Positions 47,018-59,657 of a stretch of 64,000 nt of DNA are shown here, in pieces (within the stretch, counting starts at the first letter, position 1; the number at the start of each line of letters is the position of its first letter). This stretch comes from Triops longicaudatus. Taxonomy: Eukaryota > Arthropoda > Branchiopoda > Notostraca > Triopsidae. A model generated the notes under the pieces. The model was not told the origin of the DNA. It saw nothing but the letters and a program-made list of their open reading frames with translations, and ran no database searches. Made by a program: the position numbers and the translations under genes. Location of the stretch: assembly GCA_022885665.1 (NCBI GenBank), contig JAGQDJ010000155.1, positions 62,001 through 126,000 on the forward strand, read 5' to 3'.

Positions 47018-49564
47018 TCTGGAGAATCTTCGAGCGTCAGTTTAACGTTCGCCCCGCCCCCTCACCATGGTGGGTGGTGTAGTAACGCAAGAAGGGTGAA
47101 TGACGACTGGGAAACGACAGTCAAGTTTATTGTCCAGGTGATTTCTGTCGCCCGTGTTGCGTATTGCGGTTGGGGAGCTGGTTAATGAGGAGGAAACGCT
47201 TACTAAGCGAGGCCTATTTGGTCCAACGCGATAATTGTTAGGTTATGGTCGTCCTAGGGGGCAAAGAGGGCGTACAAAGGAGGGTTAGAAATGTCTTAGA
47301 GCACGATGTCTCGTAAACGGTTACTACTTTAGACGCTTGGGGTAGTTCGTGGGTGGATCGTGTAGGTTCTGAAGTCGTTCAACATGCGAAAACTGTTTGG
47401 GAGCATTTGGCGCCAAAAGAGAAAAAATATGAAAATGAAGGAAAGAGTGTAAAAAGTAGGTGTACTCTGAAAAAAAAAAAAGACACAAAAGGGTTGTTTT
47501 TCCAGAGTGTCGAACTTACGACGTCGTAAAGTGCAGTTTAGGTGAAGTTTTCGACCTGTCGCTAAGGGTGACGTTTCAGCCAGGATTTCTGCAAAATGGG
47601 CGGAGGGTACGAATAGACAAGTAGGGCGTTATGAACCAAGAGCGAAAATAAAAGAAAATACTTTTAATACAGCAACAAGAGGAGTTTCGACTTGACTTGG
47701 AGAAATTTCTTTGTGGTGGGGGAAAAAGTGCCCCGGGGCGGTAGCAATATGTGTCACTTGGGTTGTCTTTTTGCTTCGCAATAACGGTAGGAATACTTTT
47801 TAACATTTCTGTCTCGTATCCAATTTCCTCTCTACGTTCTAAATGAAGGACGCGAATGTACGGTGTTCGGGAAAAATACGCATTTCTGCGACTTTACCTG
47901 TCCTAGGCTGAAATTGCGTTGTTTTTATAAGTAAAGAGAAAAAATAGATAGTCTTATTGGAAAAATGTACACTTTCAGTGTCAAAGAATTAAATACACGA
48001 TCTAAAAAGCTAAAGTTATAGAAATGGAAAAGAAAGAAGTATGCGAAGTAATATTCTACCATAGTAATAATTTAAAGAAATTCTTTTACAAATTCTTGTA
48101 AGTATTCAGCTGTAGTACGCTAACTATTATAGAATTGGATAGTAGAAATATAAAGAAAAACAATACAATTACAAGCCAATCATAGTGAAGTCGAAATCGG
48201 AGCTGTAAAAGGTCTCAAAATACGTTCAGAAATGTTCGTGTTTGCGGTAATTTTTTTAGCGACGCCATCTAGTGAGTGAAACTGAAAGTCCGAGTCCAGC
48301 CACGTGGCTGGAAAACCGATTTCGGTCGTTTAAGTCGAGTTTAAGTGAAGTTGATAAGATTGTCTAGCGTGATATGGATGGGAAAAGATGACGGGCGAGA
48401 TTTCGTGATCCGGAAAGGGAAAAGAAGCTTGAGATTGACAAGTTCGTGCAAGTTTGACATGGAAAGCGAGGCAGGAAGAAAAGATTGCCGAGCTCATGGG
48501 ATGTGATGGGCCTAATCGGCTGGCAAAAGTGCTGATAGAAACTCAACGTCCATCTTTGCCTCTTTTTTTTCTGTTTAGGTAACCCCAGAGATGAGGGTGA
48601 GATTTGTGGGGTTGGGGTATTCCTTTCTCCCCATCATTTTTTTCTTTGATTTCTTGGGTATTGGGAGGATTCACAGAGGGTTGTGTCAACCGTCTTTTTA
48701 GGGGGTTGGAGGGTGACGGGATTCCGGATATTGACGACTCAGCGGCTAAGGCTATATGTATTAAATCTATCTTGGGCGATATAGGACATCATATTCGTAT
48801 TTATTTTCAGGTGGCGAGAAAAGAGAACAGGACAACGGTGAAGTTGTTAAGCGCGTCGGAAAAGTTACGGGCCAATCAATAGACAAGGAAGAAAGGCAAT
48901 AATACCTCGGCCTTAAATCGTTCGCTTTTCGTGGCGCTGAGCCTTATTGCTGCAGTTAGGCTCTGCGAACGACAATGTCTTCGTAGATATTGACACGCTT
49001 TGGGTGTCGGAAGATTGATTAGACTAGACGCTTTACTAATTAGGTGTTTTTTGTATTGTACAACTAGTACATTTTTATACATATCTAGTATTTACACATA
49101 TGTGTGGCGTATTTATAGAAATTAGTGGAAATATTCTTAGAAGATATGTTGATTTTTGAAGCGAAATAAGAATAGTTTAAGGTAATGTTAAGGATAGTTT
49201 AAATTTGGTTTAATATTATTAAAACTGATTTTATTCCAATTTATTATTTAAATTAATATGATTAAAATATTATTAAAATAATTTGATTTAGTGTTAGTAA
49301 ATGACACATTATAACCACCAATTGGGACAATATAAAAATATGTATAGAACAGAAATTTGAAATTACAATATGATTAAGATTTTACTGTAGTTTCTGTAAT
49401 AAAGCACTTTTTTTATAATTCCACACGACGTAGCAACAAACCCGAATGTATGAGACTAAAACGCAGTCTCTTATATCTGGGTACGCTGTTTTAAGTCTCT
49501 ACGCGATTTGGCCATCTTAGGCAACATACAGAACGTCAATAAAGATAAATCTCCCCGAAAATGA
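47018..49564. other. Interior between inverted arms
   Basis: About 2.5 kb with no transposase or other gene recognised. It includes a CTCF-like site on the minus strand near 48261 (GACGCCATCTAGTG) and a pogo-type inverted pair at 49440-49482 (ACCCGAATGTATGAGACT / AGTCTCTTATATCTGGGTA). Confidence 0.45.
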
Positions 49565-49875
49565 GTCTTCATCGCAACAATGAACAATAATATCGTTCAA
49601 TAAAGTTGACTCATCTCAACAATCAAATTGCTATGCTTGGCTTCGAAACTGCAATCTTAGCCATGGAAAACGTTTCAATAATGAAATTGCGTCGCACAAC
49701 AATGAAGTCATGCTTCGCAGCAATGTAATCGTCTAGCAACAATGAAACTTGGCTACGAGAACTTTTCAATAATGAAATGTAGCTTATCATAACATTGAAG
49801 TCATGCTTCGCAGCAATGTAATCGGCGTGCAACAATGAAACTTGGCTACGACTGTCAAGGACATGGCAAAGGAAT
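49565..49875 (-). repeat. Right arm of a foldback-like inverted repeat, with internal duplication
   Basis: Reverse complement of the left arm, but longer because a 93-base segment is duplicated (GAAGTCATGCTTCGCAGCAA begins at 49704 and again at 49797). Arm divergence is moderate by eye. Confidence 0.75.
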
Positions 49876-52800
49876 CAGTTTTCAACAGTGGAACTCTTTA
49901 TCTCAACAATGGAAGCATTTGGTCAAAAATGGGTTCACTTTTCTTAACACTGAGACGTGAACGACGCGAATAGACAAGCAGTTTTTGACAATAATACTGA
50001 CAAGATGCGTCACGAAAGTGAAAAATAACATGGAAAGGAATTTCAACAATAGAGGGCAACAATTAAATGCCTTGTCCGCCATTAGTCAAAAGACTAGTGT
50101 AAAGAAACGGCCTTTTCCTATTTTTTTAAACGTTCATTGTTACTGCATACACGACAGTCATTTTTGCTTCTGCTCGAACAAAGTTCATTGTTAGAATGTT
50201 ACCTTTTTTAACAGTATCTTTTTTCGCATCGTCCAATTCGCTTGCCAAAAAATAGCCATATTTTAAAATAATTGTGTTCTTCAGCTCTCAGTATTAGTAC
50301 GGGTCTCGACCACTAGAGTACCTGAAAGCTGCTGGTAGCGCAAGACGTGAGCCTCGTAATCTCAAAGAAAAAGGATCGTAACCGAATTTCCGTTAAGGGC
50401 TACGGTATACGAGTAACAAAATACCATTCTAAACGAAAACTAGCCTTGTTTTACGAAAATCTTCATTACATAGCGTTGCACGTTTACGTTAACGAAGAAA
50501 TATAACTGGAAGACATGAAACCGTTTAACTAACCCGGAAATTACCTAGGAACCGCTTTCGTAGTAAGGGTAGAATGAGTAAGAAAGGTGGGTGAGTAAAG
50601 GGGAGGGGTAATGGTTGTTAACCCCTGTCTAAAAGCATCTCCTAATGTTTCTTGCTCAGGTTGTTCATCGCTTCGCTTTTTTACGTCAGAGTTTTGTTGC
50701 TTTGACGGCCAAGGCATAGGGAAGAAACACGTTGACGAGGTCATAACGCACGTGCCCTGTTTACGAACCTTATGAAATTGTCTGCCGCAAAAGTTAATTT
50801 AGAATTTGTTTCATTTTCTCTCTCGAGCTCCCTTTCGCGTGCTAGAACACAGCAAATCCCTAAACGATAACCCCTTTTTCATAAAAGAAAAGCGAAAAAG
50901 AAGGACTCACAGGTCCTTGTCATTCTGTGCAGTAGCTTAATAAAACATCACAACGCCAGGAGGGGTAAGTTGTGCCAACCCTTACACGCGAGTAGTAAAC
51001 TGGCCCAAGAATACAAAACACATTACCAAAATGCAATAATGTAAGTCAAAAACGAAACAAAAGCACGGGGAAAAACGGGATCGTGTACCGTAAAGAGCTT
51101 TTCTTGCCGTTTTTCGGGTGTTTTTGAGTCCTTTTCAGATATATAAAGCAGCTTGCTAGCCATATGTTTCACGACGAGAAATTTATGAGCTAACGGCTGT
51201 TGGTATTTTGGTGTTAGTCAAGAACCATCTGATAGGTACATTTTCGAAATAATTCACCCTTGGTGAAACAAAGGACAAAAGATTTTTTTTTGGAGTGCGA
51301 AGGGAAAATAACAAGATGGTGGAAAATGTATGGTTTTGTAGAGCTTAAAAAGCTGAACGAATCGGAACGGGCTAACAGGGTTAGCCCAACACGTTTTTGA
51401 TACGGTTTTAATCCGAATTAGGGGCGATATTTCGTGTAAGCTTTGTTGAAATCGAATTAAATTTCAGTGCATGTCGGTGAAATCGGGTAGAAGAGTATTG
51501 TTGCAGAAATAAAGAACAGATATTTAAATTTCGCACGGTAAATGTGCTAATTTTTCTCCCCAGTGAGACTTGCAGAGAATTAAATTATTGTGAAAGTACC
51601 TGGGAAGATCAATTTGAAGCAAACGGGAAGAAATATTAAAATTCTGAATTTTTACTGCGATTTTTACTGCGATTCTGATACTTGGCTGCGGGAAAAAAAT
51701 TCCAGGTTTTTGGGCAGGAAATAAAAAATGGTATTTCTTTATGTATTTATTTAGGTTTTCATGTACGTGCACTAAACTGAAAGTAGGCAGTAATGTATGT
51801 ATACAGTAATCTATTGCACAGTATTACACGCAAGGTCTACAAACTTTGGTCTAAAGGCAAAATTTCCTGTTAGTGTCCATAAAATGTGTGGGGCATTAGC
51901 GAAGCAATACAGTTAACCGACGTTATTGCGACTAATGAAGCAATATCCTCGCCGATACTCCTTAGCACCTCAGCCCTGGGCTTAGCTTTGGGTCAATATT
52001 CCCTTGTTCTACGCGCAACCAAGGTGTCAAAGCTCTGCTTTAGTCCTACATTTAATCCGGGCAATTGTGAGGGCGCACAGGGAATAGACTAATGAGACAG
52101 CTTTCTCCACACGTCCGGCCAGTACACACTGTACCGGCCACCCACCCCTGGACAGCATAAAGCTTGTCGTGTGATAATCGAGTCCGCGAGCTTAACAAGC
52201 TTGCAAGTTCTTGAATTCTTGCGAGCACAAGGTACGTAGCATGTGCAGCTCACCCTAACAGCTAATTTACCCCCACACTCGACTCCAAAGCCTGTTTTAC
52301 CCTATAGCAAAGGCCAATTCAGTATTAACAACAAAGAAATACTCTCACTCTTCCCAGTCACATAGTGTACTAAAGCCGAAAATTCCGGTAACAAAAGACA
52401 GCAAGTTGGTGTACTTTTAGCCCCCACCCCCTGATTTGGGTACATTACAATCCAGTATGCGTTTCAACTTACCCTAGGGAATAACACCCTTCTGGCACTG
52501 CATTTTAGGTCAAAAGAGGGGTTTTTGAATGGCGTAATACAATTATACGAACCATCACTTTCCGATTTGCTACTTGAGGGAGGGTCCGAATGCACGAAGG
52601 TTGGAAAGAGGGGAGAATACTACCCCCGGAGCAGTTATAGGGTCGAAACTCAACCCATATAGAGAAAATGATAGTGTAGAAACCGTCTATCCCCACACAT
52701 GGACTTACGCTCCCCTAAAAAACCCCAAAAAAGACTACTTACACACTACCGCCACGCCACCTGCAGGAATGGTTTGCAAACTGCCAAAAGTACCGTCACT

Positions 52801-55556
52801 GCACAGTGATCGAATCCGAAAAAATCTGGAAAAAAATTCGCAATGGAGTCCCAAAAGGAGGAAGAAATTCACAAATTTCTAGAAGGGTCACGACACGGAT
52901 CTGCACCCTACCGGCAACGCAGGTGCTCTGTACAACTACCTGACTGAGTCAAACGCTTTATAAGCTCTACGGCCCGGAGCCAAAACCACTGAGAAACTAG
53001 CTTTACGCGCTCCTCCCCACCCCACCTAAGCCAACTTTCACTGTTGGAGCAGAATCCCGCTTAAACCGCACCGTGCGCAGTGCCAGAGGGAAGAGCGCAG
53101 TAGCCGTAACGTTTCTACCACCAGGGGTCAGGTCCGGTGCCTGTTCTCCTGGCAGAAACCGGGACCTGGTAGCTTTCCTGCAGTTGTTAGGGGAACTCCC
53201 GACCGGAGAGGACCAAGCCGACTTTGTCGAGTGTTTCCCGGGGAAAGGTTCCTTGAAAGACTCGGACTTGGGAACCGTTGGGAACTTGTTTGAATAACGA
53301 GACAGATTTTTAATACTATACATTCTCTCCCCCCGAAGCAAGATGCCCCAGGGAAAGGGTGTCATTGACAGAACTTTGAAGGGCTTTGACTTTCTTACCC
53401 CCAAGCTAAAGGGTGTAGGTCCAGGTGCAGTGTGGGGGCAAAAAAAGAGGGGTAACTTACCCTGAAGGCGAAAAAGAGGGGAAGAAGCTGACAAAAAGTT
53501 TGGAGAAGGAAAAAAAAAACTGCTGTGTTGTGCCTCCTGGGACGTGGAAGGGTGATCGACTCTAACCCCTTTTTTTCATCCCTCCCTACTTCTCGGGTTT
53601 CAAAGCCTCCCCATTCGGATGTATTTTATGTTCCCAGTGTCACCCTGCGGGTTTAACGACGGAACCTATTTACGCAAGCATAGCGGAAGCCCAGATATCC
53701 AATAGAACTCCTTTTTATTCACTTTCGCAGAAAAGAAACAAAACCCAAGTTGTTGCCTTTACCTTCCCCCCCTTTGTGGTCAAAGGGTTAAAATACCCAG
53801 CTCAAGTTTTTATCGATCCTTTTTTTTGAGTGTAATGTTTCGGCGTTAGTGAAAACACCGACAGCGAAAAGACCAAGTTTTGTGCATTTTTTGGCAGCGT
53901 AAGAAGTCAACATTACTTCCCATTGTTGTGTGGAAGAGTTAAGCATCAAAGAGCTTTGAATCAAGAATCGAAATACTGGCACCGCAAAGCTAGTGGACTG
54001 AAAAGTTTCGTGGCTCATAAAAAACGGGTACAAGTGTATGGTAGTTTTGCATTGAAGCGTACCACTTTTTTATGAACGCTCCAGCTCGGTCACGGGAATT
54101 TCAGTGGACCAGAAAACGATGAAGCAGTGATGTTTATTTCCACGTAAAAGGGAAGAAAGGTTGAAAACCCTTCCGAGGAAGCTTGTGAGCTCACCACGGA
54201 GATCGATTTGATCAGCTTGTGGAATTTTATTGATTCCGCGAACTGGACCATACTTGTGTGTGGCTGTGTGTGCGGTGTGGAATTGTGTTGAGTGTTTCTG
54301 TTGATCGGATAAGATAACCCGTTCTAGGGATCAACCCCTTCAGGCCAGGAAGGAATTTCTTCACGTAGTACCCTCAGGGGCAGAAAAAGAGGATTTTCCC
54401 AAGTTTCAACCCTATCGCGGATTTCCTATTGCACCGTTGGCTATCGCCAGGAAACCAAGATTTTGGTAACCCACCGGTACCCTTCGGAACCCCTCCCAAA
54501 CTACCTACGAAACACACACACATGCATTGCTAGTCTTACACTAATCCTTTTTTTAGTAACGTGGAGGGAAAGGATAAAGGGATAATACAAATGTGGTAAA
54601 ACAAAAAAAAAGTCAGTGCTTCAGAGCCTTAGGCCGATTAAGCTCCTTCCTTGGGGGGCTTGAGTTCTGTGCACACACACAGACACACAAAACACATGAT
54701 CGGCTTAGAAGGAATTTTGTATCTTGGTCCTCTTTTTTTTACGTCACAGGAAAGACGTAAGAAGCTCCAGTACCAATGTTACAGATTCAGGGGTTTATTA
54801 TTATAAGCATTGTCCTGGGTCGATAGAGGATTAGCAAAATAGACTTAGAAGAGCGGAGTGGTTGATTTACGTGGATTTCAAATTTATTAATTCAGGAGCG
54901 CATACGTAGCTTTTTCCAGAAGTTATTTTATCATTCATTGAGCAACAATGAATCATGACAAGAAAAAGTAGTCTATTGAAAGAGCCACATTATTTCCCTA
55001 TTTCAGATTTTTTTTAATAAGTCATAGAAGGGAAAGAACCCTAAACAGATAATCTTGTCGGGACCTTGATGATAAAGCCAGATGTGCATATTGTTACGCC
55101 AATTTTTGTTAATTGTTTCGTTTTAGCGTAATTTCCCTGTTTGTCTCCCTTGGTTTCTGGACTAGTAAAAGTCATTTCGAATCCAAAAGGAACTACGTTG
55201 ATTTCGTTTGTGTTAAAAAGCAGCCATAAAAGGGGACAGGAAACTGGGGAGAATAAGCTACAGCGTGGAGATTGTATGCCAGTGGCGAATAGATTCCGTT
55301 GGCTACCTGAACCATAGTTTTTATGTTTCCTAGCAAGATCACGGCCGTGTGAAAGACCACGTCATTGCAAAACCCAACCAACTGTTAGTTAGTGACGTGA
55401 CAATATGAAGATTAGTTCAACTTTGAGCATAATAATTTTTTTTCGGATTTCATTTTATTTTTATTTTTTTCATCGGCGTGAGCTTTGCTCGTTGCCGTAC
55501 ATCGTTTCACTGTAATAGTTGTTGATGTAACAGTTAAAACAATAACAAATATATAT
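49876..55556. other. Intergenic or intronic, no gene supported
   Basis: A tRNA-like fragment lies at 50330-50385. A GC-richer stretch at 52900-53500 has long frames on both strands without splice sites or recognisable domains. CA-rich simple sequence lies at 54667-54695. Confidence 0.4.
50330..50385 (+). tRNA. Degenerate tRNA-like fragment (tRNA-Met-like, or SINE head)
   Basis: AGCTGCTGGTAGCGC resembles a D arm / A box, GTGAGCCTCGTAATCTCAAAG resembles the anticodon arm of tRNA-Met (one-base change in the anticodon), and GGATCGTAACC resembles a B box. There is a 5-base insertion and no matching acceptor stem, so it is at best a pseudogene or a tRNA-derived SINE remnant. Confidence 0.3.
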
Positions 55557-55820
55557 TGTTACGTTCTACCCCTTTTCAAATCCGTTTATTCGTAAGTTCA
55601 GTGCAAAATCACACAAAACACTCACCTTCTCGTGCTTTCTCTCACTTTACGTTCACAACAATCAAATTTCACTCTCAAGAAACACAACTGACTTAAAAGA
55701 AGGTCAAAAAGGAACTCTACATTACAGGCTCGGTGCAGGGGATTTCATTCTTACCAACAATGAATCTTAGGATTCATTGCTGGGCGGCTACGAAATTGAC
55801 TGTTGGGTAATAACGCCACA
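55557..55820 (-). mobile_element. Solo-LTR-like repeat, copy 4
   Basis: Minus-strand copy, 264 bases: TGTGGCGTTATTACCC at 55820 downward to ACGTAACA at 55557. It keeps the AATAAA box, and its internal CAACAATGAATC / GATTCATTGCTG inverted repeat is nearly perfect. Flanks are ATAT on the left and CTAT on the right, so no exact duplication remains. Confidence 0.7.
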
Positions 55821-56064
55821 CTATTTGTTAATGTATATTTCGGATTTCATTAGTGTTAAATGGAGTGCAAAGAATGAAGTTCACTTTTCTTTAAAAAATC
55901 GGATTTAGCCGAGGTAATGAGAAAGGAGGGTGCGTGACGTCACCCAGGTCATCAAGTGACCCTAACCTTATAAATGAGGTTTTTACGAGGCTAGAAAAGT
56001 GCAAACCAAATAGGTGTGTATCGCCTAGTAGCCAGCGCCCCCCGCGGCGGTGAGGATTATCCTA

Positions 56065-56220
56065 ATGGGCTTCAGCGTTCAGGCGTCCCCTCCTTCATTG
56101 CCCGAGGCTATGGCCATGGGCTTAGGTGGGGTTAGCGCGGCAAGGGTAGCCCGGGGAGCAGCGTTGTTGTCGAAGGCAAAACGCTTGGAGCAAGTTATGA
56201 CTTGTCGTGCCAGTCTGTAG
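56065..56220 (+). CDS. Small open frame in a GC-rich island, doubtful
   Basis: A 51-codon frame, MGFSVQASPPSLPEAM to LLSKAKRLEQVMTCRASL, ends at TAG 56218. TATAAA lies about 95 bases upstream (near 55969). The GC content is well above that of its surroundings. No signal peptide or known domain is seen, and it may equally be a promoter/CpG-rich stretch. Confidence 0.2.
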   Translation: MGFSVQASPPSLPEAMAMGLGGVSAARVARGAALLSKAKRLEQVMTCRASL

Positions 56221-56676
56221 GGCAATTATCGGTGCTTTTCGGGGTCAGGACACGAGGGACGCAGCGCTGCTCCGTTTTATAGTTTAGCCCGAGTTCACAT
56301 GTAGTGTGTTACACATGGGTCTTCTTGAGTGTTTTGCGTCGTGTAGTATGCATGGATATGCATGGGGATACAGCGAGTTAGGGAGCTTTCGTATCGGGGG
56401 TGTAGTGCAGGGTAAATGGGGGGGGAGGAGGGCGTTCTTGGGCGGGTTCAAAGGAGAAGAAAAATGGTATGCGATGGAAAAAGCTGTCAAAAGTCTTGGG
56501 TCGTTTACAGCCATGAGGTTCTATTACCTATGAAAAGTCAGCTAAAAGCTTTAGTCTCTTTCGCTCGCCTTCAACCTTAACCCCGCTTTTGTAGTGCTAC
56601 CAACACTGGATCACTTCGCACGTCACCAAATCTGACGATCTATATCTAAGGTCCCGGATTTATGCGTAGAAATTTA

Positions 56677-56715
56677 CATTATTTACGCAAATGGTTTTCA
56701 TTATTTACGCAAATG
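56677..56715. repeat. Direct repeat of CATTATTTACGCAAATG
   Basis: The 17-base word occurs at 56677-56693 and 56699-56715, preceded by GGATTTATGCGTAG. The doubled box near TTTACAG resembles the paired-box repeats elsewhere in the window. Confidence 0.55.
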
Positions 56716-57741
56716 ATTTACAGATTTTTTTTTGCTCAGCGATTAATGTACAGAATTTCCTGGAAATCTATTAAGGATTTTCTAGAAATCATTGTTGGTT
56801 TCATTGAAGAAATCATTCAATATGGATCTTTCGTTTTTTATTGTTGAAATTTCTTGAAAACGTACACATTTTTGTCTATCAAATTAACCGAGTTATTTAC
56901 TGGAATTTGGTAAAAAAATGTAGTACGAGGAATTCAAAGAATTTCTAGAAAATGTCTTATAGAAATAGTTCGCCTTTGTGTGGCGGCGGTTTAGCGTGGG
57001 TTTTAGCGTTTGGCAACAAGTAAAGCGAGGACTCATTCTGGGAAAATGAGCCCAGAAGTGGACGAGAAGGAAAAAATTCTCTCGAGCTTCAGAATTCGTG
57101 GTGTACAGCGTATTTTCGAGCCCAAAAAAAAAAGGCAAAGAGATGTCAAGGGCGATTTCTGCGTAGAAGATATAAGGCATTTGTTGAAGTGAATTGCTCC
57201 TCTGAGGACTAACACAAATCATCTGGGCTAGATACCTCTTGCACGTACAAACTTGCTCATTCGTCCGTGTGGGTGCATTCCTGGCCACCTTTTTCACCCC
57301 TTTCACCCTCGGCCTTCAAGAAATAAGATCTCTGTGCTGATCTAGCAATCGTTATTCTCCACATTCTCTCCCAAATGCTTTGTTGCGCTTCTGTAAACGA
57401 AAATGAAAATGTCACTTTCTCGGGTTGTCATTGAAATCCGAGGCCCGAAATTCAAATTTTTGTAACTGATTGAATATGCTCTAACGAATGTTATTGACTT
57501 CAAAACTTCTTTCGAAAGGGAATGAAACCAATACGAAAGAATGAAAACTAATAAGTAACCAAATACGAAGTGATTAAATTAATGGGAAATCGATCGTTGG
57601 ATAATAATTAAATTTTTTTTTATTAATTATGTATACAATGAAAAAGAATTAAAAAATAATAAAAATGTAAATAAAAAAATAGAATTAAAAATAAAACCGA
57701 TTTTAGACAATAGACAATATAAATTTTAGGCAAATTTTCCG

Positions 57742-57840
57742 TATATAACGAACCCTTTTATAACGAATTGCCCGATGCAGAATTTTAGGGTCCCGAATTA
57801 CTTAAAACATAAATAAAAATCGTTTGATATAACGAACTTC
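57742..57840. repeat. Decayed pogo-like repeat, TATAACGAAC boxes
   Basis: TATATAACGAACCC (57742), TTATAACGAATTGCCC (57758) and GATATAACGAACTTCG (about 57826) form a paired-box pattern of the pogo/Tigger terminus kind. Confidence 0.5.
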
Positions 57841-59527
57841 GTACATACCAAACATTATGCCGATACTAGGAAGTTTATTACACGGAATTTATAGTATTTT
57901 CACTTCTTTTTTTATTATTTCGAATTTCTCTTTATTTTCGTACTCTTGCTGACTGTAAATCATGTCCATTTTTTCGTTATTTCTTATAATAATAGAGATG
58001 ACAACACTCATTTACTTCTCTAGAACCAAAATTGACGTTTTTTATTTTTCTTAATTTTTATTTATTTATTTATTTTTTTCTGAACATTTGTTTCGTTCTC
58101 TATTTCTTGCGTTCGGCTGACGATTTCAAATGTCGGAGCTTTCTTTGAAGCCCCGCGCAGCTGGAAAGGAGCTTTTCTCAATCTGGGTATGTAATTAGCG
58201 AGGCAAAAAGGGAGATTGTGTGTATTTGTTGGGTAGGAGAGATCGGAGGACTGGGACAAAAAAAAGGGGGGTAGGGTTGGGTGGAAATAATTAATCGCAA
58301 GAAGAGTTGTGCGAATGAGCCGACTCAGCAGCGATGTCTTGTATATTTCTCATTAAGGAAGCGAGCAAGAAGAAATGTCGAAAATGACCTGACAGCTTTT
58401 CTGTATGCAGCCCATGTGTTTGGGGGTGGAAGGAGATGCAAAAGAGGGTAAATTGAAGGGGGTGAAGAAGAGATGTAAGGCGAAAGAGAGATTTCGAGTG
58501 CAGCAGCTTGTGTGTGTATGTGTTGCCGGGGGATTCACGCCACACATTGGAAGCGCCCAAAAAGGAATTTATTCATTATGTAGGGATTTGTTTGTGGATC
58601 TTTCGCCTTTTTACACCCTCCAGCCCACGACTAGAGGGGAAGCATATGTGAACGTCTCCTTGCTTTTCACTTGAGCTCGTGAGCGATGACGAGCGAATCA
58701 GCCTTCATACGCGGACGCCATATTGTTCTCTAGAAATCTGGGAGCGCTTCAAAACCCGCTTTGTTTGCATGTGATATGTGTGTACATGTGTGTGTGCGCC
58801 TGGGAACTCACTCCCCAAGACCGAGCGCGAGATTGAGTGCTGCCATGCATACAGAGACACTCTTAATTTCGAAGGTCTTCGAGGAGAATGATTAAAACGC
58901 GTACCAAAAATAAAATTAAAAAATAACATTAAAGGAAAAATAACTCAACGGTTGAATACTAAGTTAAGTCATAATTTATCATTAAAATATATTAACAATG
59001 AAAAGTGGGAGTAGAAAACGAAAAAGGTAGAATACAATAAAAAATTCCTTAATTGGGAAAAAATGTAACACGAAAGTACGTAACTAAGTACAGAAAAGTT
59101 CTAAAAATGGAAATTTACATAAAATTTGTAATATTATTTTGTGATAAAATCAGGTCTCATTGAAAGCACAGAAAATGACAGAAAATAATTGATGTACGTA
59201 CATACAGAGTAATTGAAATATACCCAGTACTGAACGTGTACAATAGAAGTATAATAGTAATTATAATGTACCTTAGAAATTAAAAAAGGGGAAAATTACA
59301 AAGAATGATAATTAAGCAACAAACAAAAAAAAAAAGAAAAATCGCCAAGAATTTTGTTTCGTGTAAGGAGAATTTCAGTACGTACCGCTTGTTTACTCAT
59401 GGCTGGTACGACGTGTATTTTTTATGTGTGTGTACACATTTTATTGAATCTCGCATGCTTTTTCTATGAAAAATGAATCTAATAAGGCCATACGTGCAGT
59501 TCTGGCATTAAAAATTGTTCCCTCCAC

Positions 59528-59572
59528 TATATAGGGGTCAGGTCGCGCAAGGGAATTGCTCGTGTCACGTGA
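59528..59572 (+). promoter_or_regulatory. Putative core promoter: TATA box and palindromic E-box
   Basis: TATATA at 59528-59533 is followed by TCACGTGA at 59565-59572 (E-box CACGTG). Transcription would start near 59555-59560, about 100 bases before the first ATG, which opens the signal-peptide exon. Confidence 0.45.
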
Positions 59573-59657
59573 TCCGTGACACTGGCATTACTGTCCAACG
59601 CAGTTCCCTTTGGTTTTGAAACACAAGCTGAAAAAGTAGCTAAAGAGAGAGAAAAAA

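Larger units (their letters stand above)
55821..59527. other. Intergenic or intronic, no gene firmly supported
   Basis: Includes a GC-rich island (55990-56280) with a small open frame, a pogo-like direct repeat (56677-56715), a pogo-like TATAACGAAC cluster (57742-57840), and a G-run stretch near 58265-58283. No spliced gene could be built. Confidence 0.4.

Noticed and set aside
48604..48882. 92-codon frame between the foldback arms, considered as a transposase remnant
   Set aside because: No DDE-type or other transposase motif and no similarity I can recognise.
53003..53494. 163-codon minus-strand frame and a 74-codon plus-strand frame in GC-rich DNA
   Set aside because: High GC lengthens chance frames on both strands; no domain, no splice context, no plausible start.
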